A DNA stretch of 64,000 nucleotides from Pseudomonas sp. ICMP22404 (GTDB taxonomy: Bacteria > Pseudomonadota > Gammaproteobacteria > Pseudomonadales > Pseudomonadaceae). This document shows, piece by piece, positions 33,906 through 42,505 of the stretch. Numbering within the stretch: position 1 is the first letter of the stretch; every line of letters begins with the position of its first letter. The stretch lies in the NCBI RefSeq assembly GCF_006227205.1, contig NZ_VCNG01000016.1:1-64000 (forward strand), in the 5' to 3' direction. The position numbers and the translations under genes were made by a program. The notes beneath the pieces were generated by a model, which did not search any database, was not told the DNA's origin, and saw only the letters and a program-made list of their open reading frames with translations.

Positions 33906-34115
33906 GCGTACTCCTCAGAACAGGCCGTGGCACCCGATATGGCGCCGACGGCTAAATCACGCCGGGTTGCGGCATGAAGGAACAATTTTGGGCCGGTTCA
34001 CGCGCCCGGCCGCAGTCTATCGAAGCGTCAACGCCGCGCACATTACCCCTTGGTCGCGTCAGAGGCTAGTTTTGCTGCGTTATTTCGCCACACCTACGCT
34101 TTCACCAGCCTGTCA

Positions 34116-35132
34116 TCATTGGGTTTTTCCGCTGCTGATCCGTTCAAACGCATCGTTGGTACGGGTGACAAAACGATCTTTGTCCCGCAGCACGAAAAAT
34201 ACCCCAATGTCATGTTTCTCGGCATAGTCCCAACCCTGCTCAGGCCCGAGAATCAGCAACAGCGTCGACAGTCCATCGGCCATCAACGCCGAAGGATGAA
34301 TCACCGTGACTGACGCCAGGTTGTGCAGGACCGGTGCACCGGTGCGCGCATCGAAGGTGTGGGAATAGCGCGTGCCGTCCTGCTCGAAGTATCGGCGGTA
34401 GTCGCCGGAAGTTGAAACACCGTAGCCATTGACCTCGATGACACGCTCGGCCACTTGCTGGTCATCCCGAGGCGCCTCCAAGGCGACGCGCCACGCCGAA
34501 CCGTCAGGTTTGCGCCCGAGCGCCTTGAGTTCACCGGTGGCTTCGGCCAGGTAGCTGTCGATGCCCAGGGCCTGGAGCCTCGCGGCGATCCGGTCGACGG
34601 CATAACCGGCGGCAATGCTGTTGAAATCGACTTCCACCGGGGCATCCTTGCACAGCCGGTCGCCCTCGATACGCAAGTGACCATGGCCGACGCGCTGGCG
34701 CACCTGGGCCTGGACCTCGGCACTCGGCACCTTCTCTTCCCGGGACTGGGGACCGAAGCCCCACAGGTTCAGCAGCGGTTCGACCGTCAGGTCAAAAGCA
34801 CCGCCACTTTGCGCGGATAACTGCTCCCCCAAGCCAATCAATTCCAGCACCGGGGCGGACATGACCTGGCAACTGTTGGCCGGCAGCGCATTGAAACGTT
34901 CGATGTCCGAGTCGCTGCGATAAGTGGATAACTGCCGATCCACGTCGGCAAGGATCTGCTCGACCTCGGCCTGCACCGCTGCCGGGCCTGGCGTGGCCGC
35001 ATGCCTGACGTACTGGATGGAATAATGACTGCCCATGGTCGGGCCGTCGAAACGCTCCAGGGTATCGCCGTTGCCGCAGCCGGACAGTACGCCGACCAGC
35101 ATCACAAGCGTTGCCCATCGTCCAGTTAACAA
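34116..35132 (-). CDS. apbE: ApbE-family FAD:protein FMN transferase, lipoprotein
   Basis: 338 aa. It attaches FMN to Thr of flavoproteins such as Nqr subunits. DGPTMGSHYSIQYV, VDFNSIAAGYAVDRIAARL, ATGELKALGRK and SHTFDARTGAPV are family hallmarks. The start is uncertain: I prefer TTG 35132, 8 bases after AGGGGGG, giving a clean lipoprotein signal (LLTGRWATLVMLVGVLSGC) with Cys at about residue 19. ATG 35165 is the alternative with a weaker RBS. It should be anchored on the periplasmic side. Confidence 0.9.
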   Translation of the reverse strand: MLTGRWATLVMLVGVLSGCGNGDTLERFDGPTMGSHYSIQYVRHAATPGPAAVQAEVEQILADVDRQLSTYRSDSDIERFNALPANSCQVMSAPVLELIGLGEQLSAQSGGAFDLTVEPLLNLWGFGPQSREEKVPSAEVQAQVRQRVGHGHLRIEGDRLCKDAPVEVDFNSIAAGYAVDRIAARLQALGIDSYLAEATGELKALGRKPDGSAWRVALEAPRDDQQVAERVIEVNGYGVSTSGDYRRYFEQDGTRYSHTFDARTGAPVLHNLASVTVIHPSALMADGLSTLLLILGPEQGWDYAEKHDIGVFFVLRDKDRFVTRTNDAFERISSGKTQ

Positions 35133-35203
35133 ATCTTCATCCCCCCTCAAAACCACGACGGCCATTATGGACTTCAGTGTCCGCCAGTCCAGATGCAACA
35201 ACC

Positions 35204-35322
35204 TGTGGGAGCAGACCTGTGGGAGCAAAGCTTGCTCGCGACGCAAACGACTCGGTCCACCTGCAAGGCCGCGCCTTCGTTCATCGCGAGCAAGCTTTGC
35301 TCCCACAGGCTCGCTCCTACAG
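35204..35322. repeat. REP-type inverted repeats
   Basis: GTGGGAGCAAAGCTTGCTCG (from 35219) and its inverse at 35283-35307, with extra half-copies on each outer side, between the divergent apbE and citrate-transporter genes. Confidence 0.75.
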
Positions 35323-35365
35323 GTACTGCGTTTCCAACAAGATTTACCAGAGTGAGTACCTACAC

Positions 35366-36664
35366 ATGCCTTCCAACACGAGCAACGGCAAGGCGATTTT
35401 TCGCGTTGTCAGCGGCAACTTCCTGGAGATGTTCGACTTCATGGTCTATGGCTTCTACGCCACGGCCATTGCCAAGACGTTCTTCCCCACCGACAGTGCT
35501 TTCGCCTCGCTGATGCTGTCCCTGGCCACCTTCGGCGCCGGGTTCCTGATGCGCCCGCTGGGGGCGATCTTTCTCGGTGCCTACATCGACCGCCATGGTC
35601 GCCGCAAAGGCCTGATCATCACCCTGGCGATGATGGCCGCCGGCACCTTGCTGATCGCCTGCGTACCGGGCTACGCCACCCTGGGCGTGGTGGCACCGTT
35701 GCTGGTGCTGCTGGGTCGGTTGTTGCAAGGTTTCTCCGCAGGGGTCGAGCTCGGTGGAGTGTCGGTGTACCTGGCGGAAATCTCCACACCCGGGCGCAAG
35801 GGCTTCTTTGTCAGTTGGCAATCCGCCAGCCAACAGGCTGCCGTGGTATTCGCCGGGCTCCTGGGGGTTGGCCTCAATCATTGGCTGAGCCCGCAGGAAA
35901 TGGGCGAATGGGGCTGGCGTGTACCCTTCCTGGTAGGTTGCATGATCGTACCGGCGATTTTCGTGATCCGTCGCTCCTTGGAAGAAACGCCTGAATTCCA
36001 GGCGAGAAAGCACCGCCCCACCCTGTCGGAAATCATCCGTTCCATCGGCCAGAACTTTGGCATCGTCTTGGCCGGCATGGCGCTGGTGGTGATGACCACG
36101 GTGTCGTTCTACCTGATCACCGCCTATACGCCGACCTTCGGCAAATCCGAGTTGAACCTGTCGGACCTGGACGCGTTGTTGGTCACCGTGTGCATCGGCC
36201 TGTCGAATTTCTTCTGGTTGCCGGTGATGGGGGCATTTTCCGACAAGGTCGGACGCAAACCCCTGCTGCTCGCCGCGACCATCCTGGCAATCCTGACGGC
36301 CTATCCGGCGCTGTCCTGGCTGGTGGCGAACCCCAGCTTCAGCCATTTGCTGATCGTCGAGCTGTGGTTGTCGTTCCTGTATGGATCCTACAACGGCGCC
36401 ATGGTGGTGGCCTTGACGGAAATCATGCCGGTGGAAGTGCGCACCACCGGGTTCTCCCTGGCCTACAGCCTGGCGACCGCAACCTTCGGTGGATTCACAC
36501 CGGCGGCCTGCACTTATTTGATTCATGTGTTGGGCAACAAGGCTGCGCCGGGGATATGGCTCAGCGGTGCGGCGGTGCTGGGGCTGATTGCTACCCTGGT
36601 GCTGTTCAAGGGCAATCGTCATCAACTGCGGACTGCGCAGGCTTCAGCCGTTAGCGGCGCCTGA
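35366..36664 (+). CDS. CitA/TcuC-like citrate (tricarballylate) proton symporter
   Basis: A 432-aa MHS-family MFS carrier of 12 helices. SGNFLEMFDFMVYGFYATAI, MRPLGAIFLGAYIDRHGRRK, GRLLQGFSAGVELGGVSVYL and PGRKGFFVSWQSASQQ match from memory the plasmid/Salmonella citrate-proton symporter CitA closely and TcuC nearly as well. The substrate is most likely citrate or a related tricarboxylate. ATG 35366 fits the family start; upstream in-frame codons run through REP DNA and are not coding. Confidence 0.9.
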   Translation: MPSNTSNGKAIFRVVSGNFLEMFDFMVYGFYATAIAKTFFPTDSAFASLMLSLATFGAGFLMRPLGAIFLGAYIDRHGRRKGLIITLAMMAAGTLLIACVPGYATLGVVAPLLVLLGRLLQGFSAGVELGGVSVYLAEISTPGRKGFFVSWQSASQQAAVVFAGLLGVGLNHWLSPQEMGEWGWRVPFLVGCMIVPAIFVIRRSLEETPEFQARKHRPTLSEIIRSIGQNFGIVLAGMALVVMTTVSFYLITAYTPTFGKSELNLSDLDALLVTVCIGLSNFFWLPVMGAFSDKVGRKPLLLAATILAILTAYPALSWLVANPSFSHLLIVELWLSFLYGSYNGAMVVALTEIMPVEVRTTGFSLAYSLATATFGGFTPAACTYLIHVLGNKAAPGIWLSGAAVLGLIATLVLFKGNRHQLRTAQASAVSGA

Positions 36665-36670
36665 TCAACC

Positions 36671-36737
36671 GCTATCGCGAGCAGGCTCGCTCCCACAGAG
36701 TGTACGCGGTCAAATTGTGGGAGCGGGCTTGCTCCGG
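36671..36737. repeat. REP inverted pair
   Basis: CTATCGCGAGCAGGCTCGCT at 36672 and GTGGGAGCGGGCTTGCTC at 36718-36735, between convergent genes. Confidence 0.75.
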
Positions 36738-36790
36738 GCGGCGATCCGACGATGAGGCCCGTGAGGCCAACACAAAACCCCCAGACAAAA

Positions 36791-36822
36791 AAACGCCCCG
36801 ACAAGTCGGGGCGTTTTTTATG
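36791..36822. terminator. Bidirectional terminator (gap and citrate transporter)
   Basis: AAACGCCCCGAC / GTCGGGGCGTTT, a 12-bp stem flanked by A- and T-runs, usable from both convergent genes. Confidence 0.9.
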
Positions 36823-36834
36823 GGCGGCTAGCGC

Positions 36835-38283
36835 TTAGCGTGGGAACGCTGGCGGGTTCACACCGGCCATGTCTTCCATCACGCGAACCACCTGGCAGCT
36901 GTAACCGAACTCGTTGTCGTACCAGACGTACAGAACAACGCGGTTGTCTTGGCTGATGGTTGCTTCAGCATCCACGACACCGGCGTGGCGCGAGCCCACG
37001 AAGTCGGTGGACACCACTTCCTGGGAATTGACGAAGTCGATCTGCTTATGCAGATCGGAGTGCAGCGCCATGTAGCGCAGGTACTCGTTCATCTCTTCAC
37101 GGGTGGCGGCTTTCTCAAGGTTCAGGTTGAGAATGGCCATCGACACGTTAGGCGTCGGCACACGGATCGCGTTACCGGTCAGTTTGCCGGCCAGCTCAGG
37201 CAGGGCCTTGGCGGCAGCGGTGGCGGCGCCGGTCTCGGTGATGACCATGTTCAGCGCGGCGCTGCGGCCACGACGATCGCCTTTGTGGAAGTTGTCGATC
37301 AGGTTCTGGTCGTTGGTGTACGAGTGAACTGTTTCGACGTGACCGTTGACGATGCCGAACTTGTCGTTCACTGCCTTGAGCACCGGCACGATGGCGTTGG
37401 TGGTGCAAGAGGCGGCGGAAACGATCTTGTCGTCCGCGGTGATGTCGCCGTGGTTGATGCCGTGAACGATGTTCTTCAGCTTGCCCTTGCCTGGCGCGGT
37501 CAGGACAACGCGGTCGACACCCGGGCAGGCCAGGTGCTGGCCCAGGCCGTCGGCGTCACGCCATACACCGGTGTTGTCCACCAGCAGCGCATCCTTGATC
37601 CCGTACTGGGTGTAGTCCACCTCGGTCGGGTTCTTCGCGTAGATCACCTGGATCAGGTTGCCGTTGGCGGTGATGGTGTTGTTTTCTTCGTCGATGGTGA
37701 TGGTGCCGTTGAACGAACCATGGACCGAGTCACGGCGCAGCAGGCTGGCACGCTTGGTCAGGTCGTTCTCGGCGCCCTTGCGCACCACGATGGCCCGCAG
37801 ACGCAGGCCGTCGCCACCACCGGTTTTCTCGATCAGGATGCGCGCCAGCAGACGGCCGATACGACCGAAGCCGTACAGGACCACGTCAGTGCCTTTGCGA
37901 GCCGAAACGTTCTGCTGGCCAACCACATCAGCCATCTCTTCACGCACGAACTGCTCGGCGCTACGGCCATTGCCTTCGTTGCGGAATTTGAACGCCAACT
38001 TGCCCAGGTCCACCGAAGCCGCGCCGAGCTTGAGCTCGCTCATGGCCTTGAGCAGAGGGAATGTTTCGTGGACGGAGAGTTCGCTGTCGTCGGAGGAACG
38101 GTGGCGAGCAAAGCGGTGCGCCTTGAGAATCGCGATGACAGACTGGTTGATCAGGCTGCGGCCATAGATCGAGCTCACCACGTTGTTATTGCGGTAGAGC
38201 TGACCGATGAGAGGGATCATCGCTTCGGCGAGTGCTTCACGATCAATCCATTCACCAAGACACTGGTCGGGCTTCTGAGTCAC
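36835..38283 (-). CDS. gap: Glyceraldehyde-3-phosphate dehydrogenase, long N-terminal form
   Basis: 482 aa. Residues 1-125 are an extra helical region (MTQKPDQCLGEWIDREALAE) found in this Pseudomonas GAPDH type. The NAD-binding domain starts at VVLYGFGRIGRLLARIL, and the catalytic SAASCTTNAIVPVLK and HSYTNDQNLID are intact. GTG 38283 lies 5 bases after GGAAGG and is preferred to ATG 38298. Having a paralogue elsewhere is typical; this one is probably gluconeogenic or anaplerotic, which I cannot verify. It is divergent from mfd. Confidence 0.93.
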   Translation of the reverse strand: MTQKPDQCLGEWIDREALAEAMIPLIGQLYRNNNVVSSIYGRSLINQSVIAILKAHRFARHRSSDDSELSVHETFPLLKAMSELKLGAASVDLGKLAFKFRNEGNGRSAEQFVREEMADVVGQQNVSARKGTDVVLYGFGRIGRLLARILIEKTGGGDGLRLRAIVVRKGAENDLTKRASLLRRDSVHGSFNGTITIDEENNTITANGNLIQVIYAKNPTEVDYTQYGIKDALLVDNTGVWRDADGLGQHLACPGVDRVVLTAPGKGKLKNIVHGINHGDITADDKIVSAASCTTNAIVPVLKAVNDKFGIVNGHVETVHSYTNDQNLIDNFHKGDRRGRSAALNMVITETGAATAAAKALPELAGKLTGNAIRVPTPNVSMAILNLNLEKAATREEMNEYLRYMALHSDLHKQIDFVNSQEVVSTDFVGSRHAGVVDAEATISQDNRVVLYVWYDNEFGYSCQVVRVMEDMAGVNPPAFPR

Positions 38284-38467
38284 GGGAACCTTCCACATGT
38301 AGGGGCTGAAAAAAGGGGCTACATTATGCCGCCGAGTCCACGCCGGAGCAATGCGCGCCTGTCGCGCCGTGGTTTTCCCCTCCGCCCGGGTAGTCTGCGA
38401 CTGACAGCCGCCCCTTTACCCCGCTACAATTGTCGACTTTGTCGCAACGCTTGGAGCTCAACCTTCC

Positions 38468-41400
38468 GTGCCCGTTCTGCGTCTTCCGCTTCTCCCTGCC
38501 ACGGCAGGTAAACAGCACTGGGGCAACCTGCCCGGTGCCGCCCTGAGCCTGGCCATTGCCGAGGCCGCCAGCGCTGCAAAGCGCTTTACCCTGCTGCTGA
38601 CCGCCGACAGCCAGAGCGCCGAGCGGCTGGAGCAGGAGCTGGGTTTCTTCGCCCCGGATCTGCCGGTTCTGCATTTTCCGGACTGGGAAACCCTGCCCTA
38701 CGACCTGTTCTCGCCGCACCAGGACATCATTTCCCAGCGAATCGCCAGCCTTTATCGGTTGCCGGAGCTCAGTCATGGCGTTTTGGTAGTGCCCATCACC
38801 ACGGCCCTACATCGCCTGGCCCCGACCCGGTTCCTCCTCGGCAGCAGCCTGGTGCTGGATATCGGCCAGAAGCTGGATGTGGAGCAGATGCGCATCCGAC
38901 TGGAGGCCAGCGGCTACCGTTGCGTCGACACCGTGTACGAACACGGCGAGTTCGCGGTACGTGGCGCCTTGATCGACCTGTTCCCGATGGGCAGCAAGCT
39001 GCCTTATCGCATCGACCTGTTCGATGACGAAATCGAGACCCTGCGTACCTTCGACCCGGAAAACCAGCGTTCCATCGACAAGGTCCAGTCGGTCCGCCTG
39101 CTGCCCGCCAAGGAATTCCCGCTGCAGAAAGACGCCGTGACCCGCTTCAAGGCGCGGTTTCGCGAGCGCTTCGACGTGGATTTCCGTCGCTGCCCGATCT
39201 TCCAGGACCTGAGCAGCGGGATCACCCCCGCCGGCATCGAGTATTACCTGCCGCTGTTTTTCGAAGAGACTTCCACCCTGTTTGACTACCTGCCCCAGGA
39301 CACCCAGGTGTTCTCGTTACCAGGGATCGAACAGGCAGCGGAAAACTTCTGGAACGACGTGCGCAATCGCTACGAAGAACGTCGCGTCGACCCGTCCCGT
39401 CCTTTATTGCCGCCTGCCGAGTTGTTCCTGCCGGTGGAAGACTGCTTTGCCCGTCTCAAGACCTGGCCACGCGTGGTGGCAAGCCAGCAGGACGTGGAGC
39501 CCGGCGTCGGCCGTGAACGCTTCCCCGCCAAAGCCCTGCCAGACCTGGCGATCGAAGCCAAGGCCACGCAGCCATTGGCGGCGCTGGCCGGCTTTCTCGA
39601 CGAGTTTCCTGGCCGCGTGCTGTTTACCGCCGAATCCGCCGGGCGGCGCGAAGTGCTGTTGGAGTTGCTCGAGCGCCTGAAATTGCGGCCGAAAACGATC
39701 GACAGCTGGCCGGACTTCGTCGCGAGCAAGGATCGACTGGCAATCACCATCGCGCCGCTGGACGAAGGCCTGGTACTCGATGATCCGGCGGTGGCGCTGG
39801 TGGCCGAAAGCCCGCTGTTCGGCCAGCGCGTCATGCAACGCCGTCGCCGTGAGAAGCGTGCCGATGCCGCCAACGACGCGGTCATCAAGAACCTGACCGA
39901 GCTGCGCGAAGGCGCGCCGGTGGTGCATATCGACCACGGCGTGGGTCGCTACCTGGGCCTGGCGACACTGGAAATCGACAACCAGGCGGCCGAGTTCCTC
40001 ACCCTGGAATACGCCGAAGGCGCCAAGCTCTACGTGCCGGTGGCGAACCTGCACCTGATCGCACGCTACACCGGCAGCGACGACGCCCTGGCCCCGTTGC
40101 ATCGCCTGGGCTCGGAAACCTGGCAGAAGGCCAAGCGCAAGGCCGCCGAACAGGTGCGCGACGTGGCCGCCGAACTGCTGGACATCTACGCCCGCCGCGC
40201 CGCGCGCGAGGGTTATGCCTTCGCCGACCCGAAAGCCGACTACGAAACCTTCAGCGCCGGTTTCCCGTTCGAGGAAACCGTCGACCAGCAAACCACCATC
40301 GAAGCCGTGCGCGCCGACATGCTCGCGCCCAAGCCGATGGACCGGCTGGTGTGCGGCGATGTCGGTTTCGGCAAGACCGAAGTGGCGATGCGCGCCGCGT
40401 TCATTGCCGTGCACAGCGGCAAGCAGGTCGCCATCCTGGTGCCGACCACCCTGCTCGCCCAACAGCACTACAACAGCTTCCGCGACCGCTTCGCCGATTG
40501 GCCGGTCACTGTGGAAGTGATGAGCCGCTTCAAGTCCGCCAAGGAAGTGAACGCCGCCGTGGCCGACCTGGCCGAGGGCAAGATCGACATCGTCATCGGC
40601 ACGCACAAGCTGCTGCAGGACGATGTGAAGATCAAGAACCTCGGGCTGGTGATCATCGACGAAGAACACCGCTTCGGTGTACGCCAGAAAGAACAGCTCA
40701 AGGCCCTGCGCAGCGAGGTCGACATCCTGACCCTGACCGCCACGCCGATTCCGCGCACGCTGAACATGGCAGTGTCGGGCATGCGCGACCTGTCGATCAT
40801 CGCCACGCCGCCGGCCCGCCGCCTGTCGGTGCGCACCTTCGTCATGGAGCAGAACAAGAGCACGGTCAAGGAAGCGCTGCTGCGTGAGCTGCTGCGCGGC
40901 GGCCAGGTCTATTACCTGCACAACGACGTGAAGACCATCGAGAAGTGCGCCGCCGACCTGGCCGAGCTGGTGCCGGAAGCACGGATCGGCATCGGCCACG
41001 GGCAGATGCGCGAACGCGAACTCGAACAGGTGATGAGCGACTTCTACCACAAGCGCTTCAACGTGCTGATCGCCTCGACCATCATCGAGACCGGTATCGA
41101 CGTGCCGAGCGCCAACACCATTATCATCGAGCGGGCCGACAAGTTCGGCCTAGCCCAGTTGCACCAGTTGCGCGGCCGGGTCGGGCGCAGTCACCACCAG
41201 GCCTATGCCTACCTGCTGACGCCGCCACGCCAGCAGATCACCCCCGACGCGGAAAAACGCCTGGAGGCCATCGCCAATACCCAGGACCTGGGGGCCGGTT
41301 TCGTGCTCGCCACCAACGACCTGGAAATCCGCGGTGCCGGCGAACTGCTGGGGGACGGCCAGAGCGGCCAGATCCAGGCCGTCGGCTTCACCCTGTACAT

Positions 41401-41917
41401 GGAAATGCTGGAACGGGCGGTCAAGTCGATCCGCAAGGGCGAACAGCCGAACCTCGACCAGCCCCTGGGCGGCGGGCCGGAAATCAACCTGCGGGTGCCG
41501 GCGCTGATCCCGGAGGATTACCTGCCGGATGTCCATGCGCGACTGATTCTCTACAAGCGCATTGCCTCGGCCACCAACGAGGAAGAACTCAAGGACCTGC
41601 AAGTGGAGATGATCGACCGCTTCGGCCTGCTGCCGGAACCGACCAAGAACCTGGTGCGAACGACGCTGCTCAAGCTCCAGGCCGAACAACTGGGCATCAA
41701 GAAAGTCGACGGCGGCCCCAATGGCGGTCGGATCGAGTTCGAAGCCCAGACCCCGGTCGATCCACTGGTACTGATCAAGCTGATCCAGGGCCAGCCCAAG
41801 CGCTACAAATTCGAAGGCGCCACGATGTTCAAGTTCATGGTGCCCATGGAGCGCCCGGAAGAACGTTTCAATACCGTAGAAGCGCTGTTCGAGCGCCTCA
41901 CCCCGACCACTGCTTGA
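38468..41917 (+). CDS. mfd: Transcription-repair coupling factor
   Basis: A 1149-aa ATP-dependent translocase that removes stalled RNA polymerase and recruits UvrA. A UvrB-like N-terminal part (1-350) comes first, then the RNAP-interaction domain with VVHIDHGVGRYLG. Walker A GDVGFGKTEVAMRAAF is near residue 630 and DEEH box IIDEEHRFGVRQKEQ near 730. Helicase motif VI HQLRGRVGRSHHQAYAYLL and the C-terminal TRCF domain follow. GTG 38468 is the likely start. It is full length for the family. Confidence 0.97.
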   Translation: MPVLRLPLLPATAGKQHWGNLPGAALSLAIAEAASAAKRFTLLLTADSQSAERLEQELGFFAPDLPVLHFPDWETLPYDLFSPHQDIISQRIASLYRLPELSHGVLVVPITTALHRLAPTRFLLGSSLVLDIGQKLDVEQMRIRLEASGYRCVDTVYEHGEFAVRGALIDLFPMGSKLPYRIDLFDDEIETLRTFDPENQRSIDKVQSVRLLPAKEFPLQKDAVTRFKARFRERFDVDFRRCPIFQDLSSGITPAGIEYYLPLFFEETSTLFDYLPQDTQVFSLPGIEQAAENFWNDVRNRYEERRVDPSRPLLPPAELFLPVEDCFARLKTWPRVVASQQDVEPGVGRERFPAKALPDLAIEAKATQPLAALAGFLDEFPGRVLFTAESAGRREVLLELLERLKLRPKTIDSWPDFVASKDRLAITIAPLDEGLVLDDPAVALVAESPLFGQRVMQRRRREKRADAANDAVIKNLTELREGAPVVHIDHGVGRYLGLATLEIDNQAAEFLTLEYAEGAKLYVPVANLHLIARYTGSDDALAPLHRLGSETWQKAKRKAAEQVRDVAAELLDIYARRAAREGYAFADPKADYETFSAGFPFEETVDQQTTIEAVRADMLAPKPMDRLVCGDVGFGKTEVAMRAAFIAVHSGKQVAILVPTTLLAQQHYNSFRDRFADWPVTVEVMSRFKSAKEVNAAVADLAEGKIDIVIGTHKLLQDDVKIKNLGLVIIDEEHRFGVRQKEQLKALRSEVDILTLTATPIPRTLNMAVSGMRDLSIIATPPARRLSVRTFVMEQNKSTVKEALLRELLRGGQVYYLHNDVKTIEKCAADLAELVPEARIGIGHGQMRERELEQVMSDFYHKRFNVLIASTIIETGIDVPSANTIIIERADKFGLAQLHQLRGRVGRSHHQAYAYLLTPPRQQITPDAEKRLEAIANTQDLGAGFVLATNDLEIRGAGELLGDGQSGQIQAVGFTLYMEMLERAVKSIRKGEQPNLDQPLGGGPEINLRVPALIPEDYLPDVHARLILYKRIASATNEEELKDLQVEMIDRFGLLPEPTKNLVRTTLLKLQAEQLGIKKVDGGPNGGRIEFEAQTPVDPLVLIKLIQGQPKRYKFEGATMFKFMVPMERPEERFNTVEALFERLTPTTA

Positions 41918-41927
41918 AGGACGCCCC

Positions 41928-42494
41928 ATGCGCCTGTTTCGCTCACTGACCTTGCTGCTGACCCTGGTCGCTCCCCTGGCGTTTGCCGACGACCTGTATC
42001 AGGTCGAAATGATTCTGCTGCGCCAGAATGCCGAACCGGTGATTATCAGCCGTGCCGCCCCGGAAGACTGGGACGCCGGCGCGCAACGACTGCCCGCCGA
42101 CAGCCAGCGCACCCCAGCGCTCAGGGGCATCGTGGAGAAACTCAACGCCAGCGGCCAATACACCGTATTGATGCACAAGGCCTGGCAGCAGAACATCGGC
42201 GAACAGGGCAGCAAAATCGCCATCAGCGACGGCACCGAACAGTTCGGCCAGTTCCCCATCGAAGGCACCCTGGGGCTGAAACTGGGACGCTTCACCGACG
42301 TGGATGCCGACTTCTGGATCAACCGGATCGATGCCAATGGCCTCGTCACCGCGAGCGAACGCATGAAGCAGAACAGCCATACCAAGAACGGCCAGCTCAA
42401 CTACCTGGACAACGGTCACCTGGCCCTGCTGATCAAGATCACCTCGTTGACCGCGCCCGCTCCACGGCAGGCACCTGACGTCATTCCGGACTGA
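41928..42494 (+). CDS. csiV: CsiV-family peptidoglycan-associated periplasmic protein
   Basis: 188 aa with a signal peptide (MRLFRSLTLLLTLVAPLAFA|DD), followed by YQVEMILLRQNAEP and DFWINRIDANG. The pattern matches the CsiV family, named for Shewanella where it supports growth at high salt or with D-amino acids. It starts 10 bases after mfd with GGAC/AAGGA RBS, so it is probably co-transcribed with mfd and the helicase gene. Confidence 0.85.
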   Translation: MRLFRSLTLLLTLVAPLAFADDLYQVEMILLRQNAEPVIISRAAPEDWDAGAQRLPADSQRTPALRGIVEKLNASGQYTVLMHKAWQQNIGEQGSKIAISDGTEQFGQFPIEGTLGLKLGRFTDVDADFWINRIDANGLVTASERMKQNSHTKNGQLNYLDNGHLALLIKITSLTAPAPRQAPDVIPD

Positions 42495-42505
42495 ACGGCG
42501 CGCCT